Source of the DNA: Halorubrum coriense DSM 10284
GTDB taxonomy: Archaea; Halobacteriota; Halobacteria; Halobacteriales; Haloferacaceae
Assembly: GCF_000337035.1 (NCBI RefSeq)
Contig: NZ_AOJL01000048.1
Location: forward strand, 10,343-47,026
Direction: 5' to 3'
Length of the DNA stretch: 36,684 bases
This document shows positions 7,401 to 15,710 of this stretch, piece after piece. Made by a program: the position numbers and the translations under genes. The notes under the pieces were generated by a model. The model was not told where the DNA came from. It made no database searches and worked only from the letters and a program-made list of their open reading frames with translations. Position 1 is the first letter of the stretch; the number at the start of each line of letters is the position of its first letter.

Positions 7401-9679
7401 AGTACGCTGTAGGAGTCCGCAGCTTCCTCCAGTTCTGCGTGGAATTCTGGCAGGCCCAGTGACCCGATCCACGTAGTGAAGTCGCTGTATCGACCTGCGG
7501 GTGTGCTCTCGCCGTCGGCGGTCGTCGAGAGAGTTTCTGCTTTCCGGAGTTCGGACATAAACACGTCAATCTGCGGGAGCAGATACGCGATCAGCGCTCG
7601 ATCAACAGTCTGCCGGGTGATGTCCCCGTCACTGAGTAGTTGTGCTGCGGTAAGATAACGAATAATATCGATGGCGAGGGCCTGTCCGATGTCGACGATA
7701 TCGTACTCGGCACCACTGAGCTGATAGGTGATGGCGAGAACGACGTCGAGCGGATCAGCGTCGTCCCACCCGTAGTCGATCGCTAGTACGTTGTCCAGTG
7801 CGTTGCTGACGACGGACTCCATCGCGAACGCCGGATCGATCGTCGCGGCATCACGGGTAGGCATACGATGACTGTCCCAGGTATCGACGAGTAGCCGTTG
7901 GCGAGTGAGATCATCGACGACGGCTCCAGTGACGATCTCGTGAATTTCGTCGTGATTGGGAATTTTTCGGGGGCTCGTTGTTGGGTCAGATTGGTCTGGG
8001 TCGCCACCACTTGTATACAATGGTGGGACTTGAACAAACGCGAACCGACGCCGAAACGCATACCCCAGCGAAAACAGCTTCGCCCGGTCGGATGTGTTCA
8101 TCGTTGCGAGCAACCGGAACGATAGCGGGAGGGTCACCTCGTCAGTCCCAAATTTCAGGCGCTGGCTCGTGCGGTAGTCGAGATCGAGAAGCGTGAACAC
8201 GTCGCCGAACGCTTGATCCAGATTCGCTCGGTTGAGTTCGTCAACAAGCAACCAATGCGGGTCACCGCTCAGGGTGAGTCCTTCAACACACTGTTGGGCG
8301 GCACTGGAAAGGACTCCCGCTTTAGCGGTCCACTCTTGTTCCGGTGTGTCAGGACCTGCCGGTTCATACCCACCCACCACATCGTAGTTCGACCACTCGG
8401 CGTTCGCGGTGGCCGTGTCCTGTCCAATATCCAGTGCGTCGGTCAGTTTGCTCGCTGCGCGAGTTTTGCCTGTGCCTGGGGGCCCGTAGAAAACGACGTT
8501 ACGACCGGCGACAAGATGGGCAGTTGCTTCGCGATATACGCGCTTTTGTAGGTGTTCATCGCTTGCGACGCCATCCACGCGTGTAGCGGTATCACGTCCG
8601 TATGCCGCAGCTTGATACTGTTCGTACTGATCTGTTGGGAGATTTGAAATCGGTGCATCTCTCTTGTCGAACGGCTCCTCGAGGAAATCACTCAGATTAC
8701 TAGAGTTGGTAAAGGCCGCAATGTCGACTTTCGGCGTCTCTCGAATATCGAAGATTGTCGCTAAATCGTACGTGGTTCCCTCGATTACCTTTCCCTCGAT
8801 GTTGGCGAGGCGACCCTGCTTGACCACTGTCCCGTTGTCATGGATGAGGACCCGGGCATCGTTCTCGGCATTCTTCAATAGGTCCGAATATTCTGATCCG
8901 CGGGCAAGTCGGAAGTAGCCGATGCGTGGGTCTTGGCCTTCCTTGTACCGTTCGAAAGAAGCTGTGTCTGCGGTGATGCCAGTGACATCGGTGTACTTCG
9001 CAGCAATCGCCCAGTGACCCTGGTCGAGGATATGGTCACTGTCGAGTAGCAGTCCAGATCCGGGGTCGGGTGAAAGCGTCCGCACACCGTTTTTCGAGAT
9101 CTCTTCGTGGACTGCCGCTTGGCCACCTAGTTCGGCCATTGTCTCTACAGAGAGTTGCTCAAAGTCATCTCCCATCGAGAACCAACTCGTGGGGAACGCA
9201 AAGTTCTCGTCTGCTTCTTGAATAAATGATTCAAACTCGGTCGTCGGGTAGCCTAATCGCTCAATCGGTGTTTTTGAGAGCCAAATGTACTCGAAGGAAT
9301 CGTCACGCCAGATATGTTGTGACAGGTCTTTGCGGAGTTGCCGCGGGACCTCGCTCCCCAACGTCAGGTCAACCTGCATACAATGGTCCAGTTCTCCGTT
9401 ACTGGTGTCGATGAAGACGGCAAGATCGCCAGGAGCCATCTGCTCAAAGTGATCTTTGTGCTTTTCTTTGGCTCCCCAGACCGTCACGGTATTGCTGTTG
9501 AGAAGTTCACAAAGGTTATCGGCCGTACTTGTAGCGAAATCTTGGTTGCGGTAGTCTTCGATGCGTGCTTGGAGTTCAGCACGAGCTGGTGCGCTGAGAT
9601 AGTTTGAGAGACTAAAACCGACGTGTTGTTGGTAGGGAGCCTTCCGTCCGCGAGTAAAGAAAATCGCCATTACTGTCAT
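7397..9679 (-). CDS. McrB-like AAA+ NTPase of a restriction system
   Basis: The 760-residue protein has an N-terminal recognition part and a C-terminal AAA+ motor. Motor motifs are Walker A GPPGTGKT (399-406), Walker B HWLLVDELNRAN (475-486), the McrB-type signature MNTSDRA (527-533, usually MNTxDRS) and an arginine-finger segment AFRRRF (541-546). Residues about 60-145 (TVWGAKEK, GDLAVFI, FEYIWLS) look like an EVE/PUA-type beta-barrel that could read modified bases; a second beta-rich block lies at about 210-315. McrB proteins translocate on DNA and activate the McrC nuclease. The ATG at 9679 or 9670 may be the start; a weak TATA-like TGTAATGC lies about 32 nt upstream of the first. Confidence 0.82.
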   Translation of the reverse strand: MTVMAIFFTRGRKAPYQQHVGFSLSNYLSAPARAELQARIEDYRNQDFATSTADNLCELLNSNTVTVWGAKEKHKDHFEQMAPGDLAVFIDTSNGELDHCMQVDLTLGSEVPRQLRKDLSQHIWRDDSFEYIWLSKTPIERLGYPTTEFESFIQEADENFAFPTSWFSMGDDFEQLSVETMAELGGQAAVHEEISKNGVRTLSPDPGSGLLLDSDHILDQGHWAIAAKYTDVTGITADTASFERYKEGQDPRIGYFRLARGSEYSDLLKNAENDARVLIHDNGTVVKQGRLANIEGKVIEGTTYDLATIFDIRETPKVDIAAFTNSSNLSDFLEEPFDKRDAPISNLPTDQYEQYQAAAYGRDTATRVDGVASDEHLQKRVYREATAHLVAGRNVVFYGPPGTGKTRAASKLTDALDIGQDTATANAEWSNYDVVGGYEPAGPDTPEQEWTAKAGVLSSAAQQCVEGLTLSGDPHWLLVDELNRANLDQAFGDVFTLLDLDYRTSQRLKFGTDEVTLPLSFRLLATMNTSDRAKLFSLGYAFRRRFAFVQVPPLYTSGGDPDQSDPTTSPRKIPNHDEIHEIVTGAVVDDLTRQRLLVDTWDSHRMPTRDAATIDPAFAMESVVSNALDNVLAIDYGWDDADPLDVVLAITYQLSGAEYDIVDIGQALAIDIIRYLTAAQLLSDGDITRQTVDRALIAYLLPQIDVFMSELRKAETLSTTADGESTPAGRYSDFTTWIGSLGLPEFHAELEEAADSYSVL

Positions 9680-9753
9680 TCAACGAGAGCGACCACTTGT
9701 ACATTCGCATTACACAGCCGCTAGATCTAGGAGACTTGAGTCAGGCGGTCTAG

Positions 9754-9807
9754 TTGAAATCCACTAATCGATGGTAGGTTTCCGGAGCCGTGCTGAATAC
9801 AGGGCGC
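9754..9807 (+). repeat. diverged repeat copy B (right of McrBC genes)
   Basis: This is the second copy of the repeat at 5854-5906, in the same orientation, sharing TTGAAATCC at its left and TGCTGAATAnAGnGCGC at its right with almost equal spacing (28 versus 27 nt). It lies in the 216-nt spacer between the McrB-like gene and the HEPN-motif gene. Confidence 0.45.
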
Positions 9808-9895
9808 GAATGTGGTACGAACCAAGGCCAGTTTAGGTCGAATAGCAATCGGTCAATATAGTCAGGGAGTTCAATGAAAGGGACAAAATTCAGGT

Positions 9896-10675
9896 TCAGC
9901 TGTAACTCCAGCTATACTCACGTTGATACTTTTCCCGAGGGATATCAGACCACTCCCGCTCATCCTCATCCCACTCAAATCCAAATTCATCTTCGATGAC
10001 TCGGAACACGTTACCCCAGCTAAGATTTGGTTCAACCGGCCATGAAGTGATTCCTAAATCACGGAGTACATCGTCAAGTAGCGTGATGGCTACAATTCCA
10101 GCGAATTCGTGAATCACGAAGCTCCATTCAGTTTCCAGCCAAAAGTTGTGGGCCGCGTCATTCCGCACGTCTCTGAGGAATTGAGCAAGTCGCTCTTGTT
10201 GCTCAGAGAATACCTCCTCATCGCGCGCAGTTTGAATCCGATAATACAAATTAGAGTCCTGCTCGTCATTCTGCTCCTTCAGATACTGGCCGAGATACGA
10301 GCATAGATGAATATTCGCCTGTATAAACTGATTGTTGCTAACTAGACGGTCCATCTCGCAAATCTCGACCATAGTAATTATTTGATGTCGTTTGTCGGTG
10401 CCAAAATACTGGAACATATTGCCGACGACCCAGACTAACGCGAACTCAAGTCCTTTTGTCCGCAGTTCATACCGCATTTGTTCGAATATCTCGCTGAAGG
10501 AACCTGAGGCAACTATCACTTCTCCTCGGCCAACGTCGAACTGACGCTCAGCATCCTGAAGATCGTCCTCCGAATGGTGATAGCAATATACTAACGCGTT
10601 GATAAGAAATCTCTTATTGTTGGTCTCAATCCCTTCTTGTAATCGCTCCCTCAGCTCGTCTTCGTCGATGCTCAT
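9896..10675 (-). CDS. unrecognised protein with HEPN-type R-x4-H motif
   Basis: From ATG 10675 (MSIDEDELRERL) the protein has 259 acidic, largely helical residues. The key feature is RNDAAH at 171-176, followed by a long helix (WSFVIHEFAGIVAITLLDDVLRDLG). R-[N/D/H]-x3-H before a helix is the hallmark of HEPN ribonucleases found in toxins, abortive-infection proteins and RNase-armed defence systems. A TATA-like TTATTAC lies about 33 nt upstream. Its AT-rich composition matches the McrBC genes, 216 nt away on the same strand, so it was probably gained with them. It could be a third component, a separate defence gene or a toxin; its N-terminal half (1-150) matches nothing I know. Confidence 0.55.
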   Translation of the reverse strand: MSIDEDELRERLQEGIETNNKRFLINALVYCYHHSEDDLQDAERQFDVGRGEVIVASGSFSEIFEQMRYELRTKGLEFALVWVVGNMFQYFGTDKRHQIITMVEICEMDRLVSNNQFIQANIHLCSYLGQYLKEQNDEQDSNLYYRIQTARDEEVFSEQQERLAQFLRDVRNDAAHNFWLETEWSFVIHEFAGIVAITLLDDVLRDLGITSWPVEPNLSWGNVFRVIEDEFGFEWDEDEREWSDIPREKYQREYSWSYS

Positions 10676-10924
10676 TATTACGAGTTTGAGAAAGCGAGTG
10701 TAATAACAACTGCTCCAATTTGGCTTCTTCTCGTAAATTCGCACACCTGCTTACTGGCCGTTCCACAACTCAGTACCTAGAATAAACAATAGCCACCTGC
10801 GGACTACATCCTCTGTATCTCGCACACCAACCTATCAAATCCTAAGGATTTCAATAGAGCTAATTCCCTATATTCAGCAACCGGTGCCCGTCGCTATCGG
10901 AGAATCTCGATAGAGTATAGAAAA
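10676..10924. other. AT-rich spacer at the right edge of the cargo
   Basis: No gene is seen. The stretch contains a 15-bp palindrome AAATCCTAAGGATTT (10837-10851) overlapping GGATTTCAA (10846-10854), the inverse complement of the TTGAAATCC end of copies A and B, and then TATTCAGCA (10871-10879), the inverse complement of TGCTGAATA. The same two words occur here in a different relative order, so this is at most a rearranged remnant. GC content rises again beyond about 10930. Confidence 0.4.
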
Positions 10925-11323
10925 TTATATTTGAAGTCTCCTTGCGTTGATTTGCGCCTCCCGCGAGTGACTCCGATAGTGCGTCTCACCGGGATTCGTC
11001 CAGTTCGTGATCTCTAAATCCCGAGCCCGAACCGTCCGCGACGACACGACAGCTATCTCTCTGCCTTTTGCTCGGTACCATACGAACGCGTACCCACCGT
11101 CAGCGTCCGCGAGCGTCTCGTGCTGGTCCTCCCAGAACTTGAACGTCGGTCGGACGCCGTTCACCATCGACCCCTTCACGTCCCACGGCCGGCCGTTCTC
11201 GTCGCTCGCGTCGAACTTGAGCCCGTCCACCACCGGATAGTCGAGCGTGAGCGGGTAGCGGTCCGTCGCCCACAGCTCGACGAGCTTCCCGTACCGACCG
11301 ACGATCGCCGGGTCGTAGCTCAC
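10925..11323 (-). CDS. hypothetical protein, possible restriction-endonuclease-like fold
   Basis: I prefer the GTG start at 11323, preceded by an AAGGA ribosome-binding sequence, giving 132 residues; an in-frame start at 11425 adds an Arg-rich segment that looks non-coding. The core reads VDGLKFDASDENGRPWDVKGSMVNG, followed by a beta-rich FVWYRAKGREIAVVSS. Asp, then Asp-x-Lys (DVK), then beta strands resembles a PD-(D/E)xK or HNH-like small nuclease, but the match is weak. The gene lies between the cargo and the structural operon; its GC content resembles the virus more than the cargo. Could be viral core or cargo edge. Confidence 0.45.
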   Translation of the reverse strand: MSYDPAIVGRYGKLVELWATDRYPLTLDYPVVDGLKFDASDENGRPWDVKGSMVNGVRPTFKFWEDQHETLADADGGYAFVWYRAKGREIAVVSSRTVRARDLEITNWTNPGETHYRSHSREAQINARRLQI

Positions 11324-11512
11324 GACGATCCTTGTTTGGGTTGCGGTTGGTCGCGGCGCCGACCGCCGTCGACGAACGAATCTTGACCGAATTCCGGTCG
11401 CGCAGCCCCCCGCGGATTCGGACACCCCGCCCAGATCGCACGCGTATAAACAGAGGTATGCGCCGGGGCGGGCGGCTGAATGAACGAACGAATCCCCGCC
11501 GCGTCTATCGAT

Positions 11513-12604
11513 TCACGCGACGGCATCGTTCACTACCTCGCCGTGGTCGCCGTCCCTGTATTCAGCCATGCGGTCGGAGACCCACGCCGCGGAGTAGCCG
11601 ACGAGGTCGCCCGCGTCGGCGTACGTCATGCCGTGGTTCTCCACCGCGCGGATCGCTTTGCTCACCGCTTCCTCGCGTCGGACCGAGTCGGCGTCGACGC
11701 TCTCGCTCTCGTCGTCCTCGTCGACGAGTTTGATCGCGAACTCGCTCGGCTCATGTTCCGGGTAGTTCGCGGCCGTGTCGGTCAGACCCTTGTAGTCGCT
11801 CCCCTCTTCCCAGTCGTCCTTGCCTCCCTCGCTCTCCAAGAGACGAGCGCGACCGGGGTCCGACCGCGAGGGCTTCTCGATCGCGAGCGACGCGACCCGG
11901 CGGATCGACTTCGCCGTTTTCGTCCGCGTGTGCCCGACGAGCAGCACACTCCCACGCTTCGGGTGCGGCCCGTGTTTGGACTCCTTCTTGCGGATGAAGA
12001 GCAGCGAGTCCGAGAACTGCTCGGCCGCCTTGTTCCCCGAGCCGAACCCGGAGAGTTCCTGTGCAATCTCGTCGAGGACCGCCAGCACCGGCCCCTCGAG
12101 CTCCGCCATCGCTTCGAGCATCTCGCGGTCGGAGCGCACGACGCGGTCGAAGCCGTCCCACGACGTGTTTCCGATGAGTGCGCCGCCGGTTCGAATCCGC
12201 CACGCCATCGCCACGTCGAGCGTGGTCGCGGTCTTGCCCGAGCCGGGGGCCCCGAACACGAGCCCGATCGCACCCTCGTGCGAGAGCTCGTCGGCAGCAT
12301 CGCGGTAGAGGTCGCCGCCCTCGCGTTCCTGCCCGGTAAGCCCGGTCGCGGACTTCATCTGCGAGACCGAGCCGTGTCGGACCGCCTCGTCGATCGTCTC
12401 GGTCGCGGCGTTCGATATGATGAGCCGGCCGATCCGCGTCTCCTCGATCGGCTCGTCGAGCAGCCCGTCGTAGTAGTTGAGGACTGCGAGCGTCCGGCGG
12501 TCGTCGACGAGCCCGGCGTATCCGCGGACGTGTTCCCCAGGATCCTCGCCGCGGAGCGCGCTCGCGAGTTCGGCGGCCGCGTACGCGCCGGTCTTATCAC
12601 CCAT
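11513..12604 (-). CDS. pleolipovirus VP8-like NTPase with C-terminal HTH
   Basis: The 363-residue protein has Walker A GAPGSGKT (118-125) and Walker B VLAVLDE (173-179), then a region of basic and polar helices. Residues about 325-350 (MTYADAGDLVGYSAAWVSDRM) form a helix-turn-helix. Pleolipoviruses encode a conserved putative NTPase (VP8 in HRPV-1) at the end of the structural gene block, and this is the matching position. Its role there is unknown; genome handling or packaging is inferred. The start overlaps the preceding gene by 8 nt, so it belongs to the same leftward operon. Confidence 0.8.
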   Translation of the reverse strand: MGDKTGAYAAAELASALRGEDPGEHVRGYAGLVDDRRTLAVLNYYDGLLDEPIEETRIGRLIISNAATETIDEAVRHGSVSQMKSATGLTGQEREGGDLYRDAADELSHEGAIGLVFGAPGSGKTATTLDVAMAWRIRTGGALIGNTSWDGFDRVVRSDREMLEAMAELEGPVLAVLDEIAQELSGFGSGNKAAEQFSDSLLFIRKKESKHGPHPKRGSVLLVGHTRTKTAKSIRRVASLAIEKPSRSDPGRARLLESEGGKDDWEEGSDYKGLTDTAANYPEHEPSEFAIKLVDEDDESESVDADSVRREEAVSKAIRAVENHGMTYADAGDLVGYSAAWVSDRMAEYRDGDHGEVVNDAVA

Positions 12605-13364
12605 CGTCCACCTCCAGCGCCTCGGTCTCGTCGAGCAGCTCGAAGCCGATCGTGTCTCCGTGTCCGTTCCGCTCCGTGTCGATATCGTCTCCTTTCATGC
12701 TCTGTGGTTTCAGATCGTCTGGTAGTTCCTCGTCGAGAATCGCCGAGACGGTCGCCTCTTCACCGTCGAACGACGGCGTGAGCGTCGGATCGAGGATCGC
12801 CTCTTGATCCTTGAGCCGACGCTTGTCGAGCGTCCGGGCGATCGACCGGAGCCGCCGCTTGAGGCGTCGCGCTTCCCGTGCGTCTGGCTCGAACTCCTCG
12901 CGGAGTTCGGCGACCGCTTCGAGCGCGTCGACAACTTGGACGTTGCCAGCGAGCTCCGACCCGGCGACGGACTCCCGCCAGTTGGCGACGGCGACGTTCT
13001 CCTCGGGCCGGTACTCGCGGCACTCGTAGACGCGCTTTGCGACGGGCCACTCGAAGAGGCTCCCGGCGTGGACAACCATGTCCGCGAACTGGTCCTCGCT
13101 AAGCTCGTAGACGGCACCGCCGGTGTCGTCGTTCGCCTCGAACGCGACGAGATAGATTCCTTCCTCTTCGGGGAGCAGGTCGACCACGTAGCCGCCGGCG
13201 ACATACCCACCGATCGCGATCGCAACCGCGGCGGTCGCAACGACACCAGCTCCGTCGATCTCCCACGGGTAGGGATATCGCCCACTCTCGGCACCGGCGA
13301 TGAGCAGCAACACAAGCCCACCGGCGAGAATCGGTCGGTTGCGGGCCGCCTCGACCGGATTCAT
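12597..13364 (-). CDS. membrane-anchored pleolipovirus-like protein (ORF7-like)
   Basis: The 255-residue protein has two N-terminal membrane helices (PILAGGLVLLLIAG and GVVATAAVAIAIGGYVAGGYVV) followed by a cytoplasmic-type acidic domain with a helical, Arg-rich stretch (DAREARRLKRRLRSIART). In pleolipoviruses a conserved protein with this architecture lies between spike and NTPase genes. It overlaps its upstream neighbour by 4 bp (ATGA) and the NTPase gene by 8 bp. It may link membrane and genome or NTPase; this is inferred from order only. A near copy of the virus 12-mer (GCAACACAA, 13307-13315) lies in its 5' end. Confidence 0.65.
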   Translation of the reverse strand: MNPVEAARNRPILAGGLVLLLIAGAESGRYPYPWEIDGAGVVATAAVAIAIGGYVAGGYVVDLLPEEEGIYLVAFEANDDTGGAVYELSEDQFADMVVHAGSLFEWPVAKRVYECREYRPEENVAVANWRESVAGSELAGNVQVVDALEAVAELREEFEPDAREARRLKRRLRSIARTLDKRRLKDQEAILDPTLTPSFDGEEATVSAILDEELPDDLKPQSMKGDDIDTERNGHGDTIGFELLDETEALEVDDG

Positions 13365-13927
13365 AGGACCCTCTCAACCGACTTCTCTTCATCCTCGCGA
13401 CGCTGTCGGACCACACGGTAGGTGAGCCCCGCCCCGCCAACACCCGACAGGAGGATGAGGATCTGTGCTCGTTCGTAACTGATTGGCGGCCGATCGGGCG
13501 TTGTCTGCCCCGTCGAGACGTACGCGAACCGATTGTTCGCGATGCTGCCGGGCGTCGTCATGGTGACGGCCGCCTGTCCGGCCCGGAGTGGCACCGAGAC
13601 GAATACCTCGGTCTGTCCCTCCGGGAGACGGTGCTGGTAGATTCGACCGGACCCCGAGCCCTCACCGAACTGAACCGCCTCGGTGAGGGTGATCCGCGTG
13701 GAGTCGTCCGTCTCGAAGAGCAGCCTGAAACCTTCGCGGTCGCGGTCGTAACTCCACTCGACGAGCCGCGTCTCCGCGTCGATTTCCTGTGCGTACGTCT
13801 CGGGCTCGCCGACGTTCACGGAGGTGTTTGTTTCGAGTCCGGGCTCGTCGTCCTGCGCGGCGACGCCACCTACCGCAACACAAGCTGCGAGGCTCACCGC
13901 AACACAAAAAATCAGGATACGGCGCAT
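13361..13927 (-). CDS. secreted, membrane-anchored virion-type protein (ORF6-like)
   Basis: The 188-residue protein starts with a Sec signal peptide (MRRILIFCVAVSLAACVAVGG, ending AAQ), continues with an about 120-residue acidic beta-rich ectodomain, and ends with a membrane helix (ILILLSGVGGAGLTYRVV) and a basic/acidic tail. Such a protein directly after the spike gene matches pleolipovirus layout. Two exact 12-mer copies (13872-13883 and 13896-13907) sit in the signal-peptide codons, encoding CVAV twice. It starts 2 nt after the preceding stop and overlaps the next gene by 4 bp. Confidence 0.65.
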   Translation of the reverse strand: MRRILIFCVAVSLAACVAVGGVAAQDDEPGLETNTSVNVGEPETYAQEIDAETRLVEWSYDRDREGFRLLFETDDSTRITLTEAVQFGEGSGSGRIYQHRLPEGQTEVFVSVPLRAGQAAVTMTTPGSIANNRFAYVSTGQTTPDRPPISYERAQILILLSGVGGAGLTYRVVRQRREDEEKSVERVL

Positions 13928-13929
13928 GG

Positions 13930-14109
13930 TCAGACCCCCGGAACGAACGACCGAACCATCGATTCGAACCAGTTGATCGCGAGTCCGACCGGGTCGTAAC
14001 CGAGTGCGACCATGCCGATCCCAATGACGACGACTGCGAACCCGAGCTTCAGGATCGGCTCGATCGCGAAACCGAGAATCGACAGATACGGTGCGAACGG
14101 GTTGATCAT
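13930..14109 (-). CDS. 59-residue membrane protein after the spike gene
   Basis: From ATG 14109 the product is MINPFAPYLSILGFAIEPI followed by one strong membrane helix (LGFAVVVIGIGMVALGY) and a short amphipathic tail. A GGAGG ribosome-binding site about 8 nt upstream, inside the end of the spike gene, decides the start; the spike stop ends 1 nt before this ATG. No domain is recognised. Its place in the structural operon suggests a virion or assembly membrane protein. Confidence 0.6.
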   Translation of the reverse strand: MINPFAPYLSILGFAIEPILKLGFAVVVIGIGMVALGYDPVGLAINWFESMVRSFVPGV

Positions 14110-14110
14110 G

Positions 14111-15709
14111 TCAGGTTCCCTCCTGTGAAAAGAGCGCGTACAAAACTCCGGCCCCCCCGACGACAGCGGCAATAACTCCTATGTCGGGCGATTCACCGTT
14201 GAGGAACCCGCCGCCTCCCCCTCCGTCGTCTAGTGCAGCCGCGTCTCTCTGTTTTTCTAGTTCTTGTCGGAGTTCGCTTACCTGCTCTAATTCTTTCTGA
14301 ATATCGGCTATCTCGGTGCTGTATGTCTGCTGGTTTTTGCTCTCGTAGTTGGCCGCATTGTAGGAGTTCCCTTCCCCGTCGGTGATAGACCGGATTATGA
14401 ACGGTTCTTTCAGCTCCACGAGCGCGCCACCTCCTTCTGTGACGTTCCCGGTCGTTCCGGTGGTGTTCGTGGTGTTGGTGTCTCCACCTAGATCTGCGTC
14501 TGTATCTGTGACGTTGTAGGCGAGATACACCGTCCCGTTGATATCGGACGCAGGGTCATACTGAACATCTCTCTGTAGGGAGTTGAGCGAATCATCATTA
14601 TGATATATCGCTCCCTCCACAGTCACGCCCGTTTCCAGTAGCTCTACCTCTAGGGCGAATTCGGAGGTTTTCAGACCCAGACTCGCTAAGGACGCTCCGG
14701 CGAAACTGAATCCGTCTTGCGTCTGTGAGTCACCGAGAAGGTCATTAGGGGAGATAAGGTCGCTAGTAGCAATCTCCCCAGATTGATACTTTGACGCGAC
14801 ACCATCTACCCACGTCCCCATCTCTGACGCGATGTCATCATGAAGTGTAACGATTTGGCTCCAAATTGACTGATATTGTCTTATATCAAAGAAGTCTTGT
14901 CCGGGGCCTGTTCCTATGTCTTTAACGTAAATAGACTCGTTTGTACCGTTCGTGAATCCAGTCTTTTGATGTACACCATCACTAGTGGGCTCGATTTCTG
15001 CTGCCGAGATCTCCTTTGAGGAACCATCTACGAGCGTCTCGGTCATCGTCGTGATGGATACATTCGCTACGCCGTACGTTGCCGGGTCCACGGCTTGATA
15101 ATTGATACTGAACACATCCGAGATGGCTACTCCCTCCTTAGAACTGGCCGCGTCATTCCAATTGACCAATTTGGAAGCCTGTGCTTCGACGTGAGCAATC
15201 AGATTCACCTGTTGCGTTTTGAAGAACTTACTAACTTCGTCCTTAGCAGCGGTTTTTGCTGTCGTTGCGGTTCCGTCGGACGTATTCAACTCGTCAATTG
15301 CTGCCTTCTTCGCGTTAGCGATTACGTGGTTACTGGATGCACTCAGAAGGTTAGACATATTCCCCAGAACCGCTGTGTCTGCCTGTTTGAGGCTTAGAGC
15401 ATTGGTCCGGAGTTGTGAAAGGAAGGAATCTGCCGCCAAACCCGTATATTCCTCATTAGAACTCCCGGTGAAAGGCGTAATATCGTTTCTAACGATATAG
15501 TCAATCGCGTATCCCGCGGCGAATCCACCACCAACGATCAACGCCGGAGCGATGGCAAACGCTGAGCCAACCGGAGAGACGCCCATCTTAGACGCCCCAC
15601 TTCCCATGGCCGCGGTCGCTCCGATACCCACCGCCGTCTTTCGCATTACCCCTCGGCGAGTCAACCCGGAATCTGCTTGTGTTGCGGTCGAGGCGTTATC
15701 TCGATCCAT
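14111..15709 (-). CDS. pleolipovirus-type spike protein (VP4-like), Tat-exported
   Basis: From ATG 15709 the protein has 532 residues. The N-terminus holds a twin-arginine signal (TRRGVMRK, residues 17-24) followed by a hydrophobic stretch. The long ectodomain is Ser/Thr/Asn-rich with many potential N-glycosylation sequons. Near the C-terminus there is a heptad-rich coiled coil (IADIQKELEQVSELRQELEK), a Gly-rich hinge and one membrane helix (IGVIAAVVGGAGVLYALF). Coiled coil plus terminal anchor is the recognised design of pleolipovirus spikes that mediate attachment and membrane fusion. Its GC content is lower than that of neighbouring structural genes, as expected for a fast-evolving receptor-binding protein. 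A 12-mer copy (15677-15688) overlaps codons 8-11. Confidence 0.8.
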   Translation of the reverse strand: MDRDNASTATQADSGLTRRGVMRKTAVGIGATAAMGSGASKMGVSPVGSAFAIAPALIVGGGFAAGYAIDYIVRNDITPFTGSSNEEYTGLAADSFLSQLRTNALSLKQADTAVLGNMSNLLSASSNHVIANAKKAAIDELNTSDGTATTAKTAAKDEVSKFFKTQQVNLIAHVEAQASKLVNWNDAASSKEGVAISDVFSINYQAVDPATYGVANVSITTMTETLVDGSSKEISAAEIEPTSDGVHQKTGFTNGTNESIYVKDIGTGPGQDFFDIRQYQSIWSQIVTLHDDIASEMGTWVDGVASKYQSGEIATSDLISPNDLLGDSQTQDGFSFAGASLASLGLKTSEFALEVELLETGVTVEGAIYHNDDSLNSLQRDVQYDPASDINGTVYLAYNVTDTDADLGGDTNTTNTTGTTGNVTEGGGALVELKEPFIIRSITDGEGNSYNAANYESKNQQTYSTEIADIQKELEQVSELRQELEKQRDAAALDDGGGGGGFLNGESPDIGVIAAVVGGAGVLYALFSQEGT

Positions 15710-15710
15710 T

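Noticed and set aside
6021-9679. restriction genes as part of the host chromosome rather than the provirus
   Set aside because: Virus genes and the 12-mer lie on both sides within the attL/attR limits, so the genes are inside the element.
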